Part shown: one piece after another, positions 48,524-61,553 of the stretch | Layout: each line of letters begins with the position of its first letter | How positions within the stretch are numbered: the stretch's first letter is position 1 | Assembly (NCBI GenBank): GCA_009192285.1 | Contig: CM018604.1 | Coordinates: 2,542,001-2,606,000, forward strand | Origin: Morchella semilibera | Lineage: Eukaryota > Ascomycota > Pezizomycetes > Pezizales > Morchellaceae | Reading direction: 5' to 3' | DNA: 64,000 nt | Position numbers and translations under genes: made by a program | Notes under the pieces: model-generated | The model's database searches: none | Told to the model about the DNA's origin: nothing | The model's input: the letters and a program-made list of their open reading frames with translations, nothing else

Positions 48524-49769
48524 ACTATCAGCTTTCCCACCCTGGGGCGCGAAGAACAAGGATTGAGGTTAAGAGAGGCTTTTCTTTACTTCACGGACTG
48601 ACGTGGATTTGTTTCAACAGGCTAGTTAGGGCGTATATATAATGACATGCAGGGTCAGGGGATGGAATGGTATGGTTAACTGAGATTCGAAGGGCATTTT
48701 TCAGGCGCGCGCGGTTTGTCTGTATTACTAGGTTTCTCGAGGGATCTTGAGGACAATGATATATATCCAATAGAGCCCCATTATTTCTTTCTTTCTCGTT
48801 AAGATCAGGGCGAACACGTATTAATGTTTGGTGATGTAAGTCTTGGTTACCCTATTGTGACATTGGGGAAGTGAGTGCTGGGCTATGATTGAGTCTAGTG
48901 TACTGTTCCTTCCTCACCCAACATCTTAATTCTATAAAGTACTGCGGGGCCGATTACCCGAACTCAAAGTATTCGAGTATCTTAGGGTACTAGTACCTGG
49001 GGGCGGAGTTTCACACGGTGTCTTAAATTAGGGAAAGAATTCTACTTCGGTCGGTTCGTGGGCGTCCCTTAGTGACTTTGGGGATAGATAACAATGGCGC
49101 TGCTTCAATGTGAACCCTATTTATCAACTTTCCTGTTGACTAATGGCTTAATAAATACTCTCTTTATATAATTTGGCATCCCCGTTTGCGGCTGCCTGGT
49201 TTTTATCTATTTAAGGATCTAGAGTAGGGTTTATCCATATGTAGAAAATAATGACTAGTGCTAGATGTAACTTTATATACTGTGGGGCAGTTTGACGATT
49301 GCATATGCTTATAGTTACTGAGCGACTTGGGAAATTGTGATAGTCTCCAGCAGCTGACCGCCCCTGGGGAGTTCAGCTACATTGATTCATATACACACCT
49401 ATAATTAATATCAAGAATATCATTCAGCAATAGAAGGCTCTAGTTAGTTGTTAGTCTACATAAATATAAGGGAGTAACTAACTCAATACAAAACCAAGAG
49501 AACAATCCAGGCTGCTCATATTAACACGATATGATAAATTCGTAGCGCCATATACCGGACCAAAGAAAAACAGAGAAAGAAAAAATCCTGATTAAGATAT
49601 AAGAGAAAATAAGGGAAATTATCGACTGCATAAAGCACAAAAGAAAAGGCAATAGTCTATCAGGTACCCCGCCCTTCCCGATTAAGAAAAAGAAGCCCTT
49701 CTATGTATGCAAATGCACAAACCGCCCAGACCTTTCAAGAAAGAAAAGAAAGAAAGCTGGCCAGGTAGC
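48524..49769. other. Intergenic between vma16 and cystathionine gamma-lyase
   Basis: About 1.2 kb between the ends of two convergent genes; both 3' UTRs must lie here. No gene or RNA recognised. The part from 49440 to 49620 is A-rich. Confidence 0.55.
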
Positions 49770-51132
49770 TTAGGCCTTTGTTCCTTGGACATAGCTGCTG
49801 ACTCTTTCGAGTGCACCAACGATATCATTAATAAGGTCCTCAGAGTCCTCAATGCCAACGCTCAACCGAATAAGATCATCAAAGACTCCACTCTTCTCCC
49901 TTAGCTCTACGGGGATTCCGGAATGGGTCATGCCAGCTGGCAACTCGCAAAGACTCTCAATTCCACCGAGTGACTCAGCAAGCGTAAAGATTTTGGTTTC
50001 CTGGCAGAACCTCTCGGCGGCAAGAAGTCCACCCTTGACCCTGAACGAGATCATACCGCCACCCATCCCCTTACGGTGCTGCATTACGGCGATTTTGCGC
50101 TGTGGGTGAGAGCTGAGACCAGGGTAGTTGACGGAAAGAACGTGCGGTGAAGACTCGAGGACTGTAGCAATGGCGGTTGCGTTTTCAGTTGAGGCTTTTG
50201 CGCGGAGGTGGAGAGTCTTCAGACCACGGTGAGCAAGCCAGCAGTCGAAGGGAGAAGGGACGGCGCCGATTGCGTTCTGGAGGAATGAGAGACGGTCGTT
50301 GAGCTGCGAATCATTGAACGCGGCAACACCCATGAGGACATCCTAACAAGGTGTCAGTAGAGTTTTAAGACTAAAGAGAAAAATTAAGGGATCTTACAGA
50401 GTGGCCATTAATGTATTTGGTGACTGAATGGATGACAATGTCAGCTCCATGTTTGAGGGGATTCTGAATATATGGTGACAAGAAGGTGTTATCAACCACT
50501 ACAAGAATTCCGTGCCTGTGTGCAATCTCTGCAATGGCACTGATATTCACGAGCGATAATGTCGGGTTACTTGGGGTTTCGATCCAGATAAGCTTGGTGT
50601 CTGGCCCAATCATGGACTCTGCATCGACTTCAATGGCTCCCGTGAACGACACACGAACACCATGGGCAGCTGCAACTTTGGTGAAGTAACGATGGGTACC
50701 ACCGTACACATCACTAATGGAGATGACATGACTACCAGCTGCCAAACTCTGAAGAATTGTTGCTGTGGTTGCAGATCCGGACGAGAAGGCAAGAGCATAG
50801 CTGGCGCCCTCGAGCGCGGCTACAGCGTGCTCGAAATTATCACGGTTAGGATTGGACGAACGAACATATTCGTAAAGACCGACCGGATTCCCTACTGATG
50901 TTTGAGCGTAGGTTGTAGCAAGGGAGATCTGTAATGCAAGATTGTTTAGTATTCAACTCCTGAACAAGGTGTGGCGGGGTATGGAGGGGCCTACAGGCGC
51001 GATGACAGCCCCGGTTACAGGGTCGTGGGGCGAGCCAGCTTGGACAGCTCTGGTACCAAAGCCACGATTGTCCTTAGCAAAACGGGGTTCCTCGTCGATA
51101 GCAGGAACATCTTGGATAGATTGGATAGTCAT
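49770..51132 (-). CDS. cys3: Cystathionine gamma-lyase
   Basis: Three exons (51132-50995, 50928-50398, 50342-49770) encode 413 residues, normal for the enzyme. The Cys/Met-metabolism PLP domain shows GFGTRAVQAGSPHDPVTGAVIAPISLATTYAQ at the start, GLYEYVRSSNPNRDNFEHAVAALEGASYALAFSSGSAT, DVYGGTHRYF, VDNTF and the PLP-lysine motif HSVTKYINGHSD (Lys217). It ends with SLGGIESLCELPAGMTHSGIP and RLSVGIEDSEDLI. It cleaves cystathionine to cysteine, 2-oxobutyrate and ammonia, the last step of reverse transsulfuration. The YG/xGxHS-type loops favour gamma-lyase over cystathionine gamma-synthase or beta-lyase, but these families are close. Confidence 0.95.
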
Positions 51133-52839
51133 TGTCTATTCGAACGGAGAATGGACTTTTATGGAGTTTATTGAGAATAGATGGGCGGCGGTGACACTGG
51201 TAGGGAGGTTGGCAACCAACTGTGTAAGTACAATTTTAAGCGAGGTTTGGTAGGGCAGCCTGTAGATAGGAAGGGGAAAGAGGGATGGACGAAGAAAGAT
51301 ACTGGTCTTTATAAGTAGGTGGATAGGAGTAGCAAAGAAAAAAAAAAGGTCATGTAGCTGACAATGTAGCTATGGTTCCTGCACCTTTCTCAAATAGATC
51401 TCACCAATCGATGGCGACATCTCGGGAATAGCTGATGGAAGCTTCCGACTGAATCCGTCGGGAGTTAGTAACCAAACCCTGTCTACACACCCTCAACTTC
51501 TTTTGGTTGCTTCTCTCCACTTCCCCGTCTTTGAGTTCCTCCGAGTTGTAGCAACCCTTACAAATCAATTTAACTGACAAATCCTCACAACCACCATTTT
51601 TTTATGCAGGAGTGTCTCGGAAATGCCTGATGTAGCAATAATCTGTACTACATATGTCAGTGGCGGTCATGTTGAGACTTTGCTGTCTGTACTGAATTTA
51701 ACAGTCCACTGAGCTTAGCTTAGGTATTCCCCCGGAATAGGTACTGTCCTACCTTTGAGCCCTCGAGCATCAACCACGTACAGAGACATCTTCTCTGCTA
51801 GATAGATAGGGTCTATCGGTCGAATGAGAACTCGCAAGATACCTAGCCGATGATAACCATTGTATATCCGCAACTCTATCTACTCCGAGTATACCGGAGC
51901 ATATCAACCGTCGATGCACCAATTCACGAGCAGGGTCCAGCACTTAACTCCATACGGCAACCCTTTAAATAAATAAAGGTTGCTGCACGCGCATCCTGCA
52001 GAGTGCATCCTACGGCAGAATTAACCTAGATTCCATGCCAGGGTGCAAGTTATCCGGTCGCCCTCATGAATCATGTCCCTCGCTGAAAAAGAAATACGGC
52101 GTATACAATTACCGATATACATTGCAATAGTGATCTTATGTAGGTATCTACTGGTGCCCTATGTGATATAAAGATGATGGCTTTGTTGCTTTCAAACCTG
52201 TTACTAACAAGGAAGTGTCACATACTCTCAAGCATGAATATTGGTACTAAGAAGATTGAAAATCCATTGGGGGATTCTCTATCGACACCTAGCTAAGGCG
52301 CAGTACACACTAGAAGATAAGATACAAAGGAAAACCAGAAATCGACAAAAAAAAAGGCAACTAAGGAATAAAAAGTAAGTGTTAAAAAGTTCAGCAACAG
52401 CCCCCCACTCCTATATTTGTTACAGCGAAAACAATATCCACAATTTCCCAACCCAAAAAGAACCCAAGCAAGCCGACCAACCAACCTGACTAAAGAAAGC
52501 TTAATCGTACCACCGACCAACCCCACAAACGCTACCGTGCAAGCAAAGATTTCGTACCGGTACCCCCGGCTAGTGGGATGCCCATTTACCCCACTAGGCT
52601 ACTACCGAACCGACCCCGCTAACCAAACGAGAGGAGTAAAAGAAGAAAATGAATGGAAAGAACTTAAAAATGGTATCAAACATCCCCTGATTAATCATCG
52701 ATTGTTTTAATCAACAACTAAAGAAGGATCCCCGGCAGCTTTCTCTGGTGTAATGAACAAGCCAACCTAAGTACAGGCTAAGGGAAGTCTCAACTTAAGG
52801 CCGCTATGTGGAGATGCCACGTTAGGATGGAAATTTTCT
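51133..52839. other. Intergenic, cys3 promoter and MFS 3' flank
   Basis: The left part (51133-51600) is the cys3 promoter, with a near-perfect sulfur-regulator site at 51411. The right part leads to the stop codon of the MFS gene at 52840. No gene recognised between 51600 and 52839; an ORF at 52417-52710 lies in A/C-rich sequence with no domain. Confidence 0.55.
51411..51420. promoter_or_regulatory. Possible CYS3/MetR binding site upstream of cys3
   Basis: ATGGCGACAT matches the bZIP sulfur-regulator consensus ATGRYRYCAT at 9 of 10 positions. It lies about 280 bp before the start of a gene of cysteine synthesis, which this regulator controls in other filamentous ascomycetes. A match of this quality also occurs by chance, so the call is tentative. 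Confidence 0.35.
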
Positions 52840-54650
52840 CTATAGAGAAAGGTCCTCTGTGCTCTCATAGCATACCTCCCACTTCAGGCTCGACTCATAG
52901 TCCCTAACAGTAGGATGGTCTCTCACAAAGTACGCAATAGCAGCGCCGCCGAGCGAGATGATGGTCATCGCTGCCCACAGGCTATAGTTTGTCGTCTCAA
53001 TTGAGACATCATCACTGAGCGAGAAAGCGACTCCAGTCCCTGCAAGAGCAAGAGACCGGAACGCAGTCGCGCCTTGCATGAATCCCATAATGCTACCAAG
53101 GCTGTAAGCATCAGGGCTGGCATTTGTCACAAGAAATGCTACAAGTGTCTGTGCAAATCCTGTGACTAGCGTCTTTGTGAAGATAGAGCTCGCAGATGAA
53201 ATCCATACTGCGATCTCAGAGCTACGAGCAACCTTCGACACAAGAGGTGTCGCAATGTAGATCAAGGGGAAAACCCAGCAGCATAGCCGGTAAAGTCTCA
53301 ACAGCCCTAGTCGCTGCACTGATTTGGCAAAACCTAAATAGATGACTGTACCGGCAGCGATACCGGCGAAAAGAACAACGAATGACAGGAAGAAGCAAGG
53401 CAACCCAAGCCCACCGTGTTCGGTCGGTGAATTGCCAAGGAGGGGTAGTAGTTGGTCAAAAGACGCCGAATGAAGCGAAAGGAAGGAATAGGAGCATAAT
53501 AGGATCATCAAAGATGGCGCCTTCATAATCTCGCTAAATCTCATGGGGTCCGGTCTGTCGTTCTGGAAAAACGTGACTCTGCGGCGCGGTGTCGGTAACG
53601 TCTCTGATTGGCCAAGGAAGGTGTCTTTCTCGGTCAGGAAGTCAGACGAATCGCTACGGCGACCGTACAACGGTTGTGTTTCCTCATCGAAATTCTCGGA
53701 AGCAGAGGTGCTCGGTAGAGTCTGTATCCGGTAAGCAAAATTGCACTAAACGGGGAAAACCAAAACCCATACTTCGTTGAGAAAAACCAAGTTGATAAGG
53801 AAAATAATAAACATCAAACTTGCGCAAGCAAGCTGGGAGCTCAGAATGGGGAATCTCTTCCAAATCTCATTTTCGGATGAGAAGCGGTGTGCAAGAAGTG
53901 CCTGAATGAGAGGCCCAATGACACCACCTGTAGCCACAAGGGGCAGTCTAGAGAAGTTGCGAGCCTTCGCGCTTGACGTCTCGCTGACATCTCCAATCAT
54001 GGTCGCTGTAGACACACGGATCGAAGAGCTCATGAGTCCACCAAACGCGCGGATCAAGCAACAACTCAACAGACCGTTGCTGAAGCCCATGACCACACAG
54101 GATACTGACAATCCCAACATTCCAACCAGAGCGACAGGTCGTCGTCCCAACTTGTCCCCCATCCATCCCCAATAGAGACCTTAAACTGTCTTAGCTTTTT
54201 ACTCACTTCACCAACACTCTGGGGAGCTTACCAGCAATTGAACCAAGAGCGAAAACCGTCTCAACCAAGCCAGTCCAGTATGCAGAGTTGACGCTCCCGC
54301 ATAGCTGGCTGTCACGAAGAAGGATATATAGCTGTGGTTGAAGACTTGATGCAACAATACTGCCTAAACGTCAATATCGGAGCAAACTCAGTGTGAGAGA
54401 AGCACAAGTGGACATACGCTTCCGCCAAATGCAGCGAGTAGATCAGCCAGAGCTGCTTCCTATCTTTACTCGAGACCTCTCCGTCTACCTTCTTCAACAG
54501 GTCCTCGTCCTCCAGAACTTCCTCCTCCCCTATCTCTGCTCCATACTTCTCAAACAACGGGTTTCGATAGCCCGCATCGTTCTCCATATCCATATCCGCG
54601 ATATGGATTCCAAGGGACTGATCCTCTTCACACGACGACGATACTGACAT
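52840..54650 (-). CDS. Major facilitator superfamily transporter (multidrug/metal type)
   Basis: Four exons (54650-54418, 54359-54232, 54179-53773, 53721-52840) give 549 residues. An acidic N-terminal tail (about 65 residues) precedes the first membrane helices. The MFS signature GWMGDKLGRRPVALVGMLGLSV (loop 2-3) and the motif SSIRVSTATMIGDVSETSSAKARNFSRLPLVATGGVIGPLIQAL (helices 4-5) place it in the DHA1-like family near the ZIF/ZRG-type or 'MFS multidrug' fungal proteins. A charged loop with TPRRRV separates the two halves. The substrate is unknown. The second half has SFDQLLPLLGNSPTEHGGLGLPCFFLSFVVLF. It shows no cluster with biosynthetic genes. Confidence 0.88.
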
Positions 54651-57552
54651 GTTTGCTGGATAAGCGTGGTGTTTGTTGTGACCGGCACAGAGTTGTAGTT
54701 TGAATTTGCTTGTTAATGAGTGGTATTTGGACGTGGTCCAAACGGTAGTAGTTAATGAGTGTGAAGGTGATTTACAAGAGCCTCATGAGACGGTATTTCT
54801 CATTACTCACAGGCGGTCCGTGGGAAAAGGAAATCAGTGACAGCGGGCTGCTGTAAAGAGTGTGTGATAATAGTTTATTCCTACGGGGATTTCAAGTGGA
54901 TGTCGACGGACGGTTCTTCCAACACACAGGTTGGAGGGGTGGAAAAAAACTAGGTAGCCAACTATTATGCAACAACACAGGTAAAGAGCGTGAGATGTTA
55001 AGGAGTGTGGAAGAAGAAGTCGGTGTCTATGGTGGTGTTCGGTCTTCAAGACTCGAGACAGGAAATGAAATTCTCTAAGCTCCGTCCAGGGGCCTGCAGA
55101 GAAAGAGGAAAGGGCCCAGGAAATGTCCCGCGCGCAAAAACGGCCTTAGATGTAGTTTATGAACCAACAGGCAAGCGTGGGATGGCCACTGCCCAATCAT
55201 GGCCCGGTGAGGGCAGACAAAAGGGAGAAGGCACTGTTGATCGGTGGGGCTAGGAGCATATGCCAGGGGTAAACATTGTATCAGATACGCCAAGCCGATT
55301 GGCTCCTCCTGTGCTTGGTTTGGCGACATGTCTGAGTACAGCAGAGCAAGGGCTTCATTTAGCGCCTCTGTCCATTCAGAAGCGCTGAAAGATGGTGGGA
55401 TAAAAAGATCTATGCATGTACGGTGTACCTTACATGTGTGCATTGTGTATGAGCAACGCTTCATATGGCCAGGTGTTTCAACGTCTATTATTCACGGTTG
55501 GGCGTTGGGCGTTGAACGTCGAAAGTTTGGATGACACCATGAGCCCCTTGATCACACCATGAGAGAGAAAGAGAGGGCAGTTAATGAGGACTGTAAACTG
55601 CCGCAATACCTAGCAAATTCTCTCCCTGGGTTACCTTTCAACGATTCGCACCTTTCCTCTCTTTCCTACTAGCTATTGTCCTTGGACGTCAGCGGCTCAG
55701 AAACAAGGTTGAGCAAGGGCCCTATAACTGCACTTCTAGGCATGCATTTGCACCTCACCTCACACCCCCAACCTCCGATATCTGTTTACAAAGGTACATG
55801 TATTCATCTCGGGGCACTTTAATCATCACTACATGAGGTAGGTAGATAAAGGTCTCTATACTATCGATATCGGGTTCTTCTAATATGAATAGAAATTCTA
55901 CCTCGGAGTCTTCAATCAACAATATACCAAGGATATCCTGGCGCATTTACCCATTGACCTCGTCAAATTACCACCTTTGAGCTGCTCGAAGTCTAAGAAG
56001 AGTACCGAGTACCGAAACAACCCCAGAGTTGCGCTTGAGCCTTAATCACACACGTCTACATATATGATGAATCTACAAATAATCTATATTGATACATATA
56101 GTTACTAGCCACGAAAGACTAGTCGCCATGTAAGTGATTCGTTTGATTGCCACCGTTTAATTGGGCCTCCATACAATCGAACCCATGCACCACCTCAAAT
56201 GGCGAGGAGTGTCGACTTATCAGGTTTGTATTATGCATAACTCCCCCGCTGCTCACACCTCTAGAGAGCACTATGCTGGCAGCACTCATACAAGTCAAGC
56301 TCTGAAATCAATATCTGGGTAATCTCTAGCAGCTTGGGTCTTTAAATTTTAGGACATGGTAAATTTCTCGAATCCTACAGCTCGGTGCCTCCCGCAACCT
56401 TCTGATGAGCACCAGGGGTGTTATTAGTTCCGGGCACGTAACTACTGGTTCGCCTTGGGGATTGCAGCCAACAAATGGTATTGAGAAAAAAGACTTCAGA
56501 ATCGGACATGGAACCGCGAAATAAACAATCCATTCCGCGATCACCGCTGCCCGGTTAATCCGATGTTGCGTACCCTATATTAGACAACAAGCATATTTGA
56601 ATATATAGGGTGTTAATTACTTTCCTTGAGTGGATAGAGGTCTCGGTACCGATCTCGAAATGAACGCTTAGACGGCAGTTACGGAGGAATCCACATCGTG
56701 AGTAAGACCATGGATGTCAACCAAAAGACAGCCTTTCCTATTATCTTGTCAGAGGTACGACTATATACATGGAGATCTAATCAATCTACCTCGCCCAACA
56801 GTCTCCCATTTCTAAATATATCACTATAATTCCAAAGTAGAGCCTAAACCTCTCCTATAATTTCCACAACCACATTCTCCTACCGTAGGTATCTCTCATA
56901 TCGGGATTCCCCGCGGTCGCCGCGATTATGGCGTTAGAGAACGTGCGCATGGATGACAAGAAACATTTACATATGTGTTTACATACATACAATACCACGA
57001 GGCACAAATCTCCTACATGTACCACCTGTTTTACGCGGAGATGGATGACACCAAAACTGGAGTCATGTCTGAGACCCTGGATCTTTAACCTTACCGGAAC
57101 AACCCGAGAACTGGAGACCGGGCGGGGGAAACCTAGTAGCTGTCCTCTACTCTCCTAATAAAGAACAGTAATACTACAGGTTGATCCTTGTAAAGTACAT
57201 GTGTAGTGAAGTTATCCGGATGCTTTTCTCCCCCGCTCTGCCGGTTTCACGGACCGAGGACACTATCTACAGGTAATTCGGTGGCATCCGCACCAAAACG
57301 GCGGCAATTCTTCTAGAAGAAGTAGAGTGTCGGCTTACATGTACCGATCAATTTACGGCTTTGGGGCTTTCCCGCCGGAAATATTTATGCTAGTATAGTG
57401 AACGCCAACCATCAAAGCCATTAGTCCCATACCATGGAGTGGATGAGTCCACTTCTTTTAGGAAACGATTTCTTTCCTAAGCTCATCTAGTCAATTAGGA
57501 AGAGAAGTTCAAACAGCAACCTTATATAGAGCCTAGGACTCTTGTAGACGAG

Positions 57553-57768
57553 CTCCTGGGGTATGGTTAAACGGGGGGTATGACTAATACCACCCAATTT
57601 CAGTAATGAATTAAACGAAATTCTTAAGAACAGATGGTACTTTTTTGTAAGAATATGGAGAGCGTTTCTTAATTGTCAGCACCCATCCAGAGCATTGTTT
57701 TGTTGAACTTGGTTTTCAAATTTATGAGGAGTTAGTCGTACCCCCCAGGATAACCATACCCCCAGGAG
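57553..57768. mobile_element. MITE copy B (partner of 28722-28888)
   Basis: A 216-bp element whose termini are inverted: CTCCTGGGGTATGGTTA at the left and the complement of CTCCTGGGGGTATGGTTA at the right, each followed inward by GGGGGGTAYGACTAA. So each arm contains a tandem GGGGTATGRYTA pair. It shares most of its interior with copy A. It has about 20 extra bp (around TTCTTAAGAACAGATGG) and better-kept ends than A. No transposase. The target duplication is not obvious, so the superfamily is unassigned. Confidence 0.75.
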
Positions 57769-58079
57769 TGCGTCTACACAGCCGCTAGTGTCACCAACTC
57801 AATCACTACATTTTGGTGATTGAATAAACTAAGGTTAAGCCTAAAATCACATACTATATACTTTGTCAGCGCCGTGAGGGAGATATCTCAGTACGCTTAA
57901 TGAATACGTGTATGAGCTTTAGGAATCCCGGATATTTGCCGTCGCAATGGTTGCCCAACGGCTCTGATACCTCTATGGAGCTCTTTTCTTTGCTCAGCTA
58001 TGAGTTGACTTTCAGTCTTTTTAGATGTGTTGCAGGGCATGCCTCTAGATCGTGAATGATCAGAATCATCAGATGTCAC

Positions 58080-58610
58080 TCGCTCAATATGAGGGTTATT
58101 TATCTATTTATTTATACCTCATACATGTAAGCCTTTCGGTTATGGCGGTTCAATATGAGGGCTTGTTGTTATAGTATTTGTTTATTGATTTATCTTCATA
58201 TATGCAACCCGTAGGTTATGGCAGCCGCCCCTCCCTCTTCCCCAGGGTTGTTGTAATACATGTATGTTTGTTGTTATTCTTGTAATATGTTTTGCTTTCG
58301 AGAATTGTTAAATTTAGTGCCTAGGACTACATGTATTTTTCCGGTATATACAATTACAATATGTATTATATGGATATAAACTTCTATAAGACGGCTCCCC
58401 TAGGCCCTGTCATGTGGTTGGTCAATCAATCAAGTCTCGTACTGTCCAGTCCTCTCTCCAATGAGGTTACAAAATTTGGTCGATCATGGATAACCTATAC
58501 ATGCATGCGAGGGCTGCCTGTTGTAATATGGTTGCTTCTACTGATTGATTAATTAATTAAAAATTTGTATTATATGCAACTCCGTAAGTTATGACAATGG
58601 TCAACTCCAT
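58080..58610. repeat. Cluster of degenerate repeats sharing TATGCAACCCGTAGGTTATGG
   Basis: Three related units: CATGTAAGCCTTTCGGTTATGGCGG (58124-58147), TATGCAACCCGTAGGTTATGG (58201-58221) and TATGCAACTCCGTAAGTTATGAC (58573-58594). CAATATGAGGG precedes two of them (58087, 58151). The 58201 copy is identical over 21 bp to 4947-4967, 53 kb away. These are remnants of a dispersed repeat family of unknown type. Confidence 0.6.
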
Positions 58611-59368
58611 GCCTAAGAGTCAAATAACAAAATTGGTGATTTGTGGCCTATAGTGGTATCAGGTAGAATTATGATGGGGAATTGGGGGTGCCTCTGCATC
58701 TGCCTACAAATCGTGGAGCTGTGTCGAAGCTTAAACTAAACGTTCCAACAATGTTAAGAGCAATTGCAACTGAGACAAATATTGAACAGAAAGGTGTTGT
58801 ACATAATTTTAGTGTTGATCTGGTTTAGCAGTCTCTGTATGATCTGTACTTCGCTCTAGATTGCGTATACAAAAAGTGACGGCCAGTTCAGATAATGCTC
58901 GTTACCCACAATATATACATAGCTGGTGGAAACGTGTATTATACACGCTGTCGCCAAATACAGTAATGCTGTGTTCCCTGGCTCTATAGATCTGTAATTC
59001 GGCGCGGACAGGCCATATGGAAACAGCTGTAGCTCGGGGGCTATGGAACAGCAATTAGAATGGTGGGCCGACCGAGGCTCATTTATTTAGCATGGTTAAT
59101 TATAATCCCAACATAATTATATACATGTAATAAAGATAAGAGGCATTGGTTTAGCATCTAATCACCAATAATCACTCGCACAGAAATACTAAGCATGCTA
59201 TTAGATATTTCTCGCTCAACACGATGAGGTCACAGTGCTAAACCTGTATCTTCTTGATAGGTCTAAGAACATGTAGCTAAGTACATAGATATCGAAAAGA
59301 AAAACGAGGTTTCAATGCCTAGATACTTTATGTACTTACTGGTTTGTTTCATTAAACTTAGATGTATC

Positions 59369-59392
59369 CTTCTTCTTCTTCTTCTTCTTCTC
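59369..59392. repeat. TTC microsatellite
   Basis: Eight TTC triplets in the gene-free region upstream of tfb2. On the minus strand a shadow ORF reads it as poly-Arg, which is not a gene. Confidence 0.8.
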
Positions 59393-59790
59393 TTTTTCAA
59401 ATATATGTAGCCACAATTCCTGCGGGGCCCTTTATTATCAAAAGTGAAACTATTGTACATGTAAGTACTAAATAAGTATCAAGTCATCCTGTTAAGTACA
59501 GTCGCACCATCACCCTCACAGTTGTGTACAACCACAGCCATTTCAACCATTCACTCATTCACGCCCGTTCCCTTTCACGACTCACAACTCACGGCCTACG
59601 ACACCTCGCGACTTCGCACTCCTTCACCTATTACACCCTCTCAACACCGTCCCTGCCAAGCCCTACTGCATTACTACATAGTAAACACACCCGGGTAACT
59701 GGAAAACCGTAGAGCTATTCTATCGTACATTCTCGGCCACCGCGCTTGACAGGACAGCACTGAGCTTCCTATAGCCCAACCTTTCGCACA

Positions 59791-61553
59791 ATGTCGGGCG
59801 GAAACATTCGAGGGTAAGTCTCACACGTAGCTCTCACCATTGACAGGTGTGTGCGCGCGTGTACATAGCTAACACCCTCTGCAGTTTCAGCTACTTGGAG
59901 GTCAGTTTCTCGGGGGTGCAAGGCGGGCGAACACTTGTGAATGATATGGAATTAACACAGATGATGCGGTACTATAGAACCTCCCTCCGATTACATTCCG
60001 CCGACTATATCAGCAGCCCGCAACCTCCCTCGCAATATTCCGTCGTATGCTCCCAAATTTAGGTATGTGAAATCCACGCACTCCCGAGGTGCCCCTCCAC
60101 TAAGCACTACTAACACCCCCCCCCCCTCCCCCAACAGCTAAAGTAATAGTAACTACGCTTCTCTATAACGATACCCCCATCCCACTATCCGATCTCGAAT
60201 CCCTCATCCGGCCAGAATCCCACCGGCAGCGCGAGGATGCCTTCAGCAAGCTACGGCGCCTGCACATCGTCATCGAGGAGTCGGGTAACATCAGCCTCGA
60301 CCCCGTCTTCAAGAAGAACTTCCGTCTCGCGCTCACGGGCGGTGGCTCGCACAACTCATTTGGTGTCCCGTGCACCACGCCCGATAAGAAGAACGTCACT
60401 GTGGCCTTTCTCGACGAGTATGCGCAGAAGAAGTTCGAGAGCATTCTTCACTTCATGGTGGGCACGCACAATGACACGAAGCCCGGAGACGGCGTCATTG
60501 AACTGCTATGTATTGGGAAGCTAATGGAGCGACAGTAAACCCCCCCCCCCCCAAAGAGGGAGAAAAAAAAAAAACTCCGGAGGAGAGGGGAAGCTAACAG
60601 CGATGACAGAGGCAAGGGCTCGCAGGCAACAATCACGAAGAACGGCTTCTCGTTCTTACTACAGGAGGGAAACTCGCAAATCTGGGCGCTACTAATTCAA
60701 TACCTAGACTATGCGGAGGACCTCAAGATGGAGAAAACGGACGTGCTGCACTTCTTCCTCATGCTTGGGTCGCTGGAGCTTGGGCAGGCATACGCCGTGG
60801 ATACACTGACTATCACGCAACGCACGATGCTGACGGATATGCGCGACTACGGGATCGTCTACCAGCGGAAAGCATCTTCGGACCGCTTCTACCCTACTAG
60901 ACTTGCAACGACGCTGACGAGCGAGAGTGGTGGTTTACGAAGCGCCAGCCAGACGATGGATGTAGCGACGGGCGTGGATAAGGCCGATGATGGAGGAAAG
61001 GGATTCGTAATTGTTGAAACGAACTATCGAGTCTACGCCTACACCAGTATGCCCCCCCCCCCCTCGTAGCCGCTAAAATAGTTACCGCTGCTGATAAACA
61101 CGCCCCACAGACTCCCCGCTTCAAATTGCAGTCCTGAATCTCTTTGTGCGCCTCACTACCCGCTTCCCCAACCTTGTCTCCGGCCGCATCTCGCGACACT
61201 CGATTCAAGAAGCTATCAAAATGGGCATTACAGCCGATCAAATCATCAGCTACCTCACTGTGCACGCGCACCCACAGATGCGCAAGAACCTTGTCGTCCT
61301 TCCACCCACCGTTGTCGACCAGATCCGGCTGTGGCAGATTGAAGGCGAGCGCATGAAGACGACACAGGGTTTCCTGTTTCGAGACTTTACGACGGCACAG
61401 GACTTTGAGGATGTGGCAAAGTATGCTGGCGAGTTGGGTGTGCTCAAGTGGAGGAGTACGGCTAAGAGGGAGATGTTTGTTACAAGGCATGAACAGATCG
61501 CCGAGTGGTTGAAGAGGAGGGCGGCGGCAGGGGGCGGGGGGAAGAAGGCTTAG
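59791..61553 (+). CDS. tfb2: TFIIH core subunit Tfb2 (p52)
   Basis: Six exons (59791-59813, 59885-59900, 59978-60062, 60138-60534, 60610-61046, 61111-61553) encode 466 residues, as usual for fungal Tfb2. Exon 2 is 16 bp long. Motifs: FSYLENLPPITFRRLYQQPATSLAIFRRMLPNLAKVIV at the start, FSFLLQEGNSQIWALLIQYLDYAE in the middle, and SRHSIQEAIKMGITADQIISYLTVHAHPQMR with FLFRDFTTAQDFEDVAKYAGELGVLKW at the C-terminus. Tfb2 anchors the XPB helicase (Ssl2) in TFIIH, needed for Pol II initiation and nucleotide excision repair. The introns contain long C runs (60116-60126, 60540-60554, 61052-61063). The client relationship with MMS19 (which serves XPD) is a known link, but their presence in one window is probably coincidence. 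Confidence 0.95.

Larger units (their letters stand above)
54651..59790. other. 5.1-kb gene-poor region with repeat relics
   Basis: No supported gene. The first few hundred bp are the MFS promoter. The region holds a MITE copy (57553-57768), a set of degenerate repeats (58080-58610), a TTC microsatellite (59369-59392), and eight TACATGTA octamers (55795, 57015, 57339, 58124, 58258, 58330, 59126, 59457). ORFs at 55075-55464, 56928-57158 and others are short and domain-free. Confidence 0.5.

Noticed and set aside
55075-55464. A 129-codon minus-strand ORF downstream of nothing recognisable
   Set aside because: No conserved motif; it overlaps a plus-strand ORF of similar length.
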